NCBI RefSeq assembly: GCF_050947875.1
Contig: NC_134570.1
Coordinates: 203,435,750-203,499,749, forward strand
Direction of reading: 5' to 3'
Source: Dermacentor variabilis
Lineage: Eukaryota; Arthropoda; Arachnida; Ixodida; Ixodidae
DNA length: 64,000 nt
In this document: positions 57,050-64,000 of the stretch, one piece after another
Numbering within the stretch: the first letter of the stretch is position 1
Layout: each line of letters opens with the position of its first letter
Notes under the pieces: generated by a model
The model's database searches: none
What the model was told of the DNA's origin: nothing
The model's input: the letters and a program-made list of their open reading frames with translations, nothing else
Position numbers and translations under genes: made by a program

Positions 57050-58593
57050 ATGAGTTCTCCTGGCCCTCGCATTAAAAAGAAGCGACACCAGTTTTCAGTC
57101 AAAGAAAAAATGGACATTTTGATGCAGCTGAATGCTGGAAGAAAGCAAGTCGACCTGTGTAGGGAGCGTGATATTCCCCCATCAACAATACTCAAGGATT
57201 GGGAAAAGATCACAAAATTGCATCGAGAGTCACAGCTGGTTCCCTCAAGAATACGCTTGCAGCTTGGAAACTACCAGAACGTCGACGACGCCGTCCTCAC
57301 GTGGTTTAAGGATGCCAGACAAAATGATGTGCCCTTGTCAGGGCCGATTATTTAAGAGAAGGTGCTACATATAGTTCGCGGCTGCCTTGGATATCTCCGG
57401 CTTCGATGCAAGTGCTGGATGGCTTTACTGCTTCCGGCAAAGGAATGACATTGAATGGCAGGTTGCTTGTGGTGAAGAAAAGGCAGCAGGTGCCGAGAGT
57501 GTGGTTGCCTGGCGGAACAAGCTCTTTCAAGAGATCATCGAGTCTTCCGCTCCAGACGACATTTTCAACGGCGATGAAATGTCGCTCTTTTATCAGTTGT
57601 TGCCTGATAAAACAATGAACTTCAAAGGTGACAGGTGCAAGGGTGGAAAGAAATCACGTCTCCGCGTATTGTTTTGGTTCTGCTGCAACTCCATGGGCAC
57701 GGAAGAACTCAAGCTGCTAGTTGCTGGCAAGTCTTCTAAGCCGCACTGCTTGAAAAACGTCTCATTCGTTGCCTTGCGACTACCGAGCCAACAAAAAAGC
57801 ATGGGTGACGCGAGGATTGTTTACTCAGTGGCTGCTGCAGCTCGACAACACAATGACGAAGAAAGACAGAAAAATTCTCCTCATCATTGACAATTGCTTG
57901 GCGCATATCGTGAAGATGCGATTGAGCAATGTGCAACTTGAATTTATGCCCCCGAATTGTACTTGTTTGCTCCAACCTTTGGACCAAGGCATCATCAGAT
58001 GTGTGAAGCCTGAATTTCGGAAGCGTCTAGTGCAGCACCTCCTGATCAATAATCGACTGAAGCAGCCCGCACAGGTAAACATCCGTCAAGTTGCAGAAAT
58101 GCTTACAGGGTCGTGGTGGAACGTGAAGGCAAGCACGATCAGCAACTGCTGGCGAAAGGCAGGCCTTTTAAAGGCTTCACCTACGCCACAAGGCTGTGAG
58201 GACACAGAGGAGCTCAACCCAGAACTGTGGAATGAGCTTACCGAGAAGCTCTCTGCCGACACCGCAGTGACCTTAGATGATTACACTGACAGTGACAGCG
58301 CGGCGGCTACATCTGTGGATCTCACCAATGAAGAAATCGTGAATAAAGTGCATGAGCAAGAAGATTGCAATAGTAACGAAGACAATGCCAACACTGGATC
58401 AACACATGAAGAAGAAGAAACTGTTTCCAGCTCGGATGTTTTAGTTTTTCTAGAAAAGACACGATCATGCCTCGGGCGCTGTAAACATGTCCCCGATGAC
58501 GTTCAGAGGAAGGTCGAGGATGTGGAGGCGTTCGTCCTGCAGCACTTGCTGTCTACTCGCCACAAGAAGATTACAGACTTCTTTAAGCAATAA
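57050..58593 (+). pseudogene. Tigger transposase, catalytic triad kept, two frameshifts
   Basis: ATG at 57050: RIKKKRHQFSVKEKMDILMQ, LNAGRKQVDLCRERDIPPST, the N-terminal HTH, then NVDDAVLTWFKDARQNDVPL of the CENP-B-type HTH. A stop and frameshift occur near 57355-57390. The DDE domain has IFNGDEMSLFYQLLPDKTM (first Asp; NGDE for the usual NADE), then a frameshift near 57760, ILLIIDNCLAHIV (second Asp) and LLQPLDQGIIRCVK (third Asp). From 57769 to the stop at 58593 the frame is open for 274 codons. The tail is acidic and ends HKKITDFFKQ, a PCNA-peptide-like motif with His for Gln. Confidence 0.93.
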
Positions 58594-58630
58594 ATTGTAG
58601 TTAAACTGTGCCCAACGTTCTCGTTTATTA

Positions 58631-59624
58631 CCGTATTTACTCGCATAAGGATCGCACTCTTTCGTCAAAAATATTGATGCAAATTCAGGGGTGCGATCAT
58701 CAAGCGGGTTAAATTTCCCGTGAAAAGAAGACAAAATTTTTGTCATCCGACATTGGCTGCGGAATGACAACAGGTCAACAAACAGGCGGCTGCCACGGTA
58801 AAGTGCGGGACACCAAAACAAAAATGGCGGCCGGCGGGGCAAGCCGAATGCACCGAACGAGATTTCTTTTTCTTCTCTATGAGTACATTACGGGCATTGA
58901 AACAGTTTTTTTCCATATCAGTAATGAATAATATTGTTAATATCAGCAAGTTTGTAGCAGTAACGTAGCCATGTCGACTTTGAGGGGACGAAAACAGAGA
59001 TGGGCCCGCTTAGCTGCCAGTGACATAGAAACACATGGCGGGCATGCTGTGGAAACTTCAGCATTTGTCTGCATTACTATCCTAATACGGGACATTTCCG
59101 CTATGGGTGGGCGAATATCTTAGCTGTGTTACAAGTGTCGGCATATAAATAAGGTACATTTCTAACATATCAGTGTGAACGTGGCTACTACTGTTTCCGC
59201 TTGCGATTTGTTGCATGATCACGAGTGCAGAAGAGAAGAATTGAAAGGCGCCTTTTTTGTTGTTGTTGTTGACAACAACCATTCTAAAGCCTACAAGTAA
59301 TAAAGCCAAGGCAAGTTTGGCTGTAGCTTGTTTTTTTCTTCGTGGAAGTGATGAAAGGAATGAAAGGGGGCATCTGCTTAAGAATGTTTGGAACATTTGG
59401 TGCAGACCAATTGGTATGTATTGAAGAGTCGTTTGTGTAGCATTCGACAGCATTTGACAGATCGTAAGCGCAATCATCAGTAGCTAGACTTGGCACACAA
59501 CATGTCGCTGCGGCAAGTTCAGGGTGCGATCATTACGCGGAAAGGAAAAAAAGATTGAATTTTGACGACAAAATTCAGGGGTGCGATCATTATGCGAGTG
59601 CGATCATTTTGCAACTAAATACAG
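58631..59624. mobile_element. MITE nested in the Tigger at 56603
   Basis: Left end CCGTATTTACTCGCATAAGG (then ATCGCAC); inverted right end CTGTATTTAGTTGCAAAATG (then ATCGCAC); TA at 58629-58630 and 59625-59626. GGGGTGCGATCAT motifs recur near both ends. About 1 kb, no transposase recognised. It lies 37 bp after the stop codon of the host transposase. Confidence 0.9.
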
Positions 59625-59810
59625 TATTTACATATGAACACGCGCATCTGCTGCAAAGGTATGTAATTTTCGTTGTTGTGTTACATTACTGACATGAAAA
59701 TATTGGTTTTTCAGTACTACAATAATTCAAATTAATGAATTAAATTCGGCAGTCCCGCGAAGTTCGTTGTAACGAGATCCTACTATATCTGTAACTGAGC
59801 ATGTGTTGGT

Positions 59811-59940
59811 GGGCTAGTTGGTTAAGCATGATTACAAAGACGGCGCCGAATAAAACAACACACGAAGAAGGGGGACACGAGACAGCACGTAGGTGCACTA
59901 CGTACTAGAGGCACAAACAGATCACTATAGAATACCGCCT
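59811..59940 (+). repeat. Repeat fragment with GCTAGTTGGT leader
   Basis: GGGCTAGTTGGTTAAGCATG, then ACAACACACGAAGAAGGGGG and ACACGAGACAGC. Same layout as at 13116 and 28169. Confidence 0.55.
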
Positions 59941-60735
59941 TTGTGTGCTTGGTATCTGCAGCCAATAAAGCAAAAACAGCGACAACAACACATTCTTTTA
60001 TTGGGAAAGCAGCTCATCTTGAAAAAAAATTGCCCTTCTGTGAAAGTAATTTCTGCATACCTCATTTTTTCTGATTAGAAACGTAAAGGGGCGGGGGGTA
60101 CACTATATTTTTCTCAAATAAGTCAGAGACATGTTATATTAAGGTGCACTATTATTTTCTCTAACCCTGCAAAAATTCGGTGCATTCAGGTATTCTGTAC
60201 CTGTTGTGTCACAGTGGCTCATGCCAATTTTCGATGGTTGGCCAAGAGTGGCAAACACCCAGTGCGGCATATTGAATCGATAAACCAATGAAGGTCAAGC
60301 AAATCAAAGAATCCACTAAATATACTGAGCCATGCTGTTACTGAGTATACTGAGTATGCTGTTGCTGTAGTATACTGGTAAGGCAACATTATTTGTTCAG
60401 GTTTTATGTAGGAATTAATTTTTCTGTTACGCAGAACAAACGTGTCCTTACTCAAGCTACTTTGTAGGTCGGCATGCAAGGGTTTTATAAGCTGGTACTA
60501 GCATTTAGCACACATAACCTTTCTATGTATACATTCAGAAACATATGTGCCAAGATTACTGACCGACCCACCAGCCGACAGCAGCCAGGCCATACACAAG
60601 TAGGCAAAGAAGCCTGTGAGTTAAAAACCTCCACCTTACATGGCACATAGGTGGAGGTTTTTCCCACAGTTATAACCGATAATTGTAAAAAAGCAGAGAG
60701 GAGAAACGTACAAACATTTTAGGTAGACAGACAGA
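59941..60735. other. Intron sequence, no gene seen
   Basis: AT-rich. A local palindromic stretch ACCTCCACCTTACATGGC...TAGGTGGAGGTTTTT (60628-60662) could form a hairpin; otherwise nothing recognised. Confidence 0.4.
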
Positions 60736-60742
60736 AGCTCCA

Positions 60743-61240
60743 GTCGAACCCACATTTAGCATTACTCAGATTTTGACATTACTCAAACCTAACAATGAGC
60801 TGTGTGAGTTCTATGGTAAGGTGAAGCTCTTACTACAATTTTCCCATGGCGCATTAATGGCTATAACAACTAAAAACTGGCTGCTGGGTGTCTGCACAGG
60901 AAAGAAAAGCAACACAAAATGCAGGAAAAGAAAAAAAAAAGACAGCTGCTTTGCCACAGCCCGCCTTTCTGCCATGGGCCCAGCACGGCATGCCTTCGTG
61001 GCCTCTCTCCCGTATCCCTTCCACATTTTCAACGTCGCCGGGAGGGTGGAAAGGAGAGGAGTGTATGAGGCTGGTGGTGCGATACGACAAAGGTGTGCCG
61101 TGCGGGGCACGAGGAACAGAGGTGGGTGTGGCAAAGTGGTGCGCATTTTTTTCACCAAGGATGTTGCATTCTTTTTCTTTTTGGTGCACACACACATTAT
61201 CTATATTTATTTGTAATAATCAATAATCCGGCATGACCGC
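60743..61240. mobile_element. Tigger left-end and leader fragment
   Basis: CAGTCGAACCCACATTTAGC, then ATTACTCAGATTTTGAC, resembles a Tigger end. The leader from about 60870 (AACTGGCTGCTGGGTGTCTG) is similar to that of the element at 13482-14867 (GTCTGGCTGCTGGGTGTCCA at about 13630). No transposase and no clear right end. Confidence 0.55.
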
Positions 61241-61375
61241 ATTGTAGATAGGTTTATCCTAACATAGAAGACATTGAAAAGTTGACGGCGCATCAGATGC
61301 TCATTGTTACATCCGATATAAGTGTACCTGCTGCTTAAGCTTGATACTGCAACAATTTTCAAATCTTATTCGGCT

Positions 61376-61538
61376 CCAGTGGCGCAGCCAGGGGCTGGCA
61401 CGCCAGACACGTGCCTCCCCTCAAAATTTTTCTGTTAATATGCAGCCGACAACCGCCCTCTTCCTCCTCATTCAAGGTGAGGAGCATGTCCTCCCCCGCT
61501 TTCCCCCCTTCCAAAATTTCTGGCTATGCCACCATTGG
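61376..61538. mobile_element. Small foldback repeat (163 bp)
   Basis: Left CCAGTGGCGCAGCCAG and, inverted, right CCAATGGTGGCATAGCCAG form imperfect terminal inverted repeats around a pyrimidine-rich core with CTCCCC. It looks like a short MITE. Confidence 0.5.
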
Positions 61539-62152
61539 GCTCCCTCCACTTTTTCCTGTAGGGCCCAGTAAATCCACGGCAACACGTTGGACACTGATAG
61601 TACTACACTAAGCTCACATCTTGTAGCATCATTCTTCAAGCCCTGATATAAAGGATGCATAGGATAATTAATTGTCCTTCCTCTACTACTTGATGACCAT
61701 TCTTTGAGAACGGAAACATTGCGTTCAAACCATTCGTGTAGATTCCGGAATGCAACTGCAAAATTCGGGGCTATTGTTGCTTGTGTAGTACTCAGCATTT
61801 CAAATTGCTCAGCAAAACTCTGGGAGAGTGAACATGTAATCCTGAGGCAACAGTTTCATGGTGATCTCGTCCTGCCTCTGGTGTACTTCTGTGGTATGAG
61901 TGGGCGTGCAGTGGCTGGCAACTCTAGATATTTCTTCTTATTCAATGCACCAAACGCATATTACTGCAGACAACATACTACAGCCTTTAAAGAGATCTCA
62001 AACCAGTCTACCTTGAAAACAACCTGCTATAGCCACATCAGGTATTTGCATAAAATCCACCCTTTAGAGCAGCATAGAAGATACTGTTACACAACAATGT
62101 AAGTAACAATGTGAATGTAGTAGTAAATTTAGAAGGTAAGGGCCTACCGTAC
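61539..62152. other. Intron sequence next to exon, no gene seen
   Basis: Donor-side end of the 17.7-kb intron. Minus-strand frame 61472-61798 has no recognised domain. Confidence 0.45.
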
Positions 62153-62240
62153 CTTGCACGATGACATCATCATCCAGCACTACGACTGGACCTCTCAGTG
62201 AAGGCAGCAGCCGGCTAAGGTAGAGCTTGGCGTGCGGCAG
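62153..62240 (-). CDS. GLT8D1: GLT8D1-like exon (first visible; metal-binding DDD)
   Basis: Read from 62240 to 62153, the 88-base exon starts in phase 0 and encodes LPHAKLYLSRLLPSLRGPVV, VLDDDVIVQ plus one base of Gly. GT8 glycosyltransferases bind a divalent metal and the sugar nucleotide through a DxD motif; GLT8D1 proteins have FxRFYLP...(Y/L)DDD(V/I)IVQGD(I), which this exon and the next reproduce. Acceptor: ttgcaacctgcttttcag before 62240. Donor: CAAG/gtacgg after 62153. GLT8D1 is a Golgi type II membrane protein whose substrate is not firmly known. The upstream exons with the membrane anchor should lie at higher coordinates, outside the window or missed. Confidence 0.92.
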
Positions 62241-62880
62241 CTGAAAAGCAGGTTGCAACAGAGACATTTAGAAAACAGTCAAAAGTATTCCAGGAAAGCT
62301 GTTTATGGCTGGGATCTGGAAAAAAAAATGTGCCCAAGATGTTAACAAAAACAAATCATCATGTGGGCCTTATCCTGGCGATAGTGCAGGAAGGGTCCAA
62401 GCTCAATGGCACATACCCCTGTGAGTTCAGGCAACTGTAAAGCACCCTTGAACTACCCTTGCCACACGTGGGACCTAAAGAGCTCCCACTCTCAAAGGTA
62501 AAAACAGATGTTTTTTGGGGAAAAAAATGTTTTGCACATAGTACAACTTTTTCAAAAAGGACTTGATGAATTCTCGGTGCCAACCGTGCAAATGTGCTAG
62601 TGCCACTGCTCACGTGTTCTGTTCATCATATTCTTCCACAGCTGGCTCCATTGCTGCTCATCAATCCAGGGTAGAATTTCACTTCTCTTCTGCCACCGTA
62701 ATGGGGAGGCTGTGTTTACGGGGGTATGAGCCATTCATTGTCTTGCATGACAGACACAGCTAATAACAGAGGTGATACACGAATGTGTGTGCGTACCAAT
62801 ATCACCACAATTACCACAGATTAGGCTGATAAATATGTTTTTACCTTTGGTCAATATTCTGAGTCACCTCTGTGTAGTGC
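62241..62880. other. Intron sequence, one exon-like minus frame
   Basis: Just upstream (gene sense) of the first visible exon. On the minus strand near 62685-62605 a frame reads SEILPWIDEQQWSQLWKNMM between a possible acceptor (acggtggcag) and donor (gtgagc). It does not match GLT8D1 and I do not recognise it. Confidence 0.3.
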
Positions 62881-62883
62881 ACT

Positions 62884-62940
62884 AAACAGCTTCGCTGGTC
62901 TTCTACCTTCGCAGGGCGGAATGGCTCATGAATTTTTTTA
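62884..62940. repeat. Dispersed repeat, second copy
   Basis: TAAACAGCTTCGCTGGTCTT and GGAATGGCTCATGAATTTTT match 17805-17866. Confidence 0.6.
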
Positions 62941-63510
62941 ATTACATTTTTATTTATTTAAGTACCCTAAGGGCCCATTAGGGCATTACATAGGGGGGGA
63001 TGGAAAAGGTCAAGCGTAAGTGCAATGTCTACAATGTAAATAATATAGGAAAATATTAGGTACCATAAAGAAAACTGAAAGAAAAAATTTGACAGAGCAA
63101 GCTATCAATTTTTGGTCTCTAGATCCTGGAACTCATCTTCAGTTCTTTGACTCTCCCTATGCCAAATATTATTTCCACATCTTTCTCAGCCTGCATGAGA
63201 ACAATTTTAATGGGCATTACGGCCTAGCAAGACATTATAAATGCACAAACTGCATTTTTTAGGACATGATTGCTGCGTACAGTAATGCTCAAACTTCTTA
63301 GCATAACCGAGTGCAAAGAGAGTAGAATCATAAAAATTCGCAGATAACCGTATAACAATTAAAGGCGCAACAAAATTTGGACCATGTAAGGAGCCTAGTT
63401 TCAGATGTTGTAGATAACACATAGGAATGTCATGCAAAATTTTCCACTTCAAATATGAGCTGAAGTGACACAAAATGTTCACAAGAATAGACATTTCTGA
63501 CACTGAAACT
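62941..63510 (-). mobile_element. LINE-type 3' end (AAATA tail), minus strand
   Basis: Read on the minus strand the sequence ends CCCCCCTATGTAATGCCCTA, TTAGGGTACTTAAATAAATA then A-rich. A short AAATA-type tail after a CCCCCC...ATGCCC block is common at the 3' ends of tick LINEs. A minus frame at 63207-63503 could be its C-terminal part, but no RT motif is visible. Confidence 0.4.
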
Positions 63511-64000
63511 TAAAGAACAAACAAATGGTCGATCAAATGGTAGATCCAATGGAAATGCGCTAGCATTAACCTTTCCCCAGCCATAAGTAACCAAACAGCT
63601 GAAGCACACCACAAGGCTTCCTAACAATGCCTTAGACATGCCACTTCACGCTGTGCTCAAAGATACGCACCTCCACAAGGCATTTCTGAACCCGTCATAT
63701 GCCACACGCAACCCGCAAAGTCTGCTGCAGTCCACCACAGTGCGATTCCTTCCTCTACCCTGGTGGTCTGCCAGCTGGGAACACCGAACCGCTGTTGTAT
63801 GCCACCTGTATTCCTACAGGCTCCTAAGGTGCGACATCTAACCACCCTTTCCCTCCTTTGCACATCGTCTATCACACCCTCCCCCGTCATTCATCCCTCC
63901 TCTCCACTTTTGACAACACGCACTTTCATCATCCTTCTGACTCTTTCAGGCTCTCCCACGCTGCTAGGTAACAGACCGGCGCTGCCGGGTTTCCAGTTGC
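63511..64000. other. Sequence without recognised gene
   Basis: Short frames only. I found no upstream GLT8D1 exon here. Confidence 0.4.

Larger units (their letters stand above)
56603..59785 (+). mobile_element. Tigger element with a nested MITE
   Basis: Left end CAGTAAAATCTCGTTACTAT; inverted right end TAGTAGGATCTCGTTACAAC; TA at 56601-56602 and 59786-59787. Without the nested element (58631-59624) it is about 2.2 kb, the normal size for this group. The transposase reaches its natural stop, just upstream of the nested insertion. Confidence 0.92.

Noticed and set aside
60811..61226. Several overlapping 110-147-codon frames
   Set aside because: They lie in a Tigger leader region, overlap on both strands and are not conserved with other copies as protein.

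Overview
The window is eukaryotic, almost certainly from a hard tick, probably a metastriate species. The evidence is a tRNA-derived SINE of the tick Ruka type, very dense pogo/Tigger-type DNA transposons, Penelope-like and CR1/Jockey-like relics, and many short repeats typical of ixodid genomes. No prokaryotic gene, operon, CRISPR array or rRNA was seen.

The main result is hidden by repeats. Four short exons on the minus strand (62153-62240, 44346-44446, 27034-27200, 4598-4698) join in perfect splice phase. Together they encode about 152 residues of a family 8 glycosyltransferase of the GLT8D1 type (metal-binding DDD motif, then QGDI, DCD, an N-GVFV-like core and DPQWHIRNLG). Nearly the whole window is therefore the interior of one host gene, with introns of about 17.7, 17.1 and 22.3 kb. 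Earlier exons should lie beyond 64000 and the last exon(s) below position 1.

The introns are packed with mobile DNA. From left to right: a decayed Ty3/gypsy pol (1-2185); a 21-bp minisatellite (5350-5568); a roughly 130-bp satellite interrupted by a SINE (5860-7700); a run of Tigger-like elements (8657-16804); a Penelope fragment (17.4-17.6 kb); a full-length but mutated mariner (17996-19266); a Tigger carrying a nested TTAA-flanked element (19518-22336); a 60-bp minisatellite between perfect inverted repeats (22864-23160); further Tiggers (23796-26851, 29411-33328); a CR1/Jockey-like LINE carrying two MITE insertions (33331-36950); a TTAA-flanked MITE with a nested Tigger (38511-40664); another Tigger (43170-44254); an LTR element lacking recognisable pol (45606-53081) that contains a LINE-junction-truncated 5' LTR, a small hairpin insertion and a nested pair of Tiggers; and two long Tiggers (53606-56023, 56603-59785), the second with a nested MITE.

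At least eighteen elements are bounded by inverted ends and TA dinucleotides. Several retain all three catalytic acidic residues of the DDE domain but have frameshifts or stops; others are internal-deletion derivatives. Several Tigger proteins end in a PCNA-interacting-peptide-like motif. No transposase appears intact. Element boundaries, nesting and splice sites were read directly from sequence; family names rest on motif recognition without database search.
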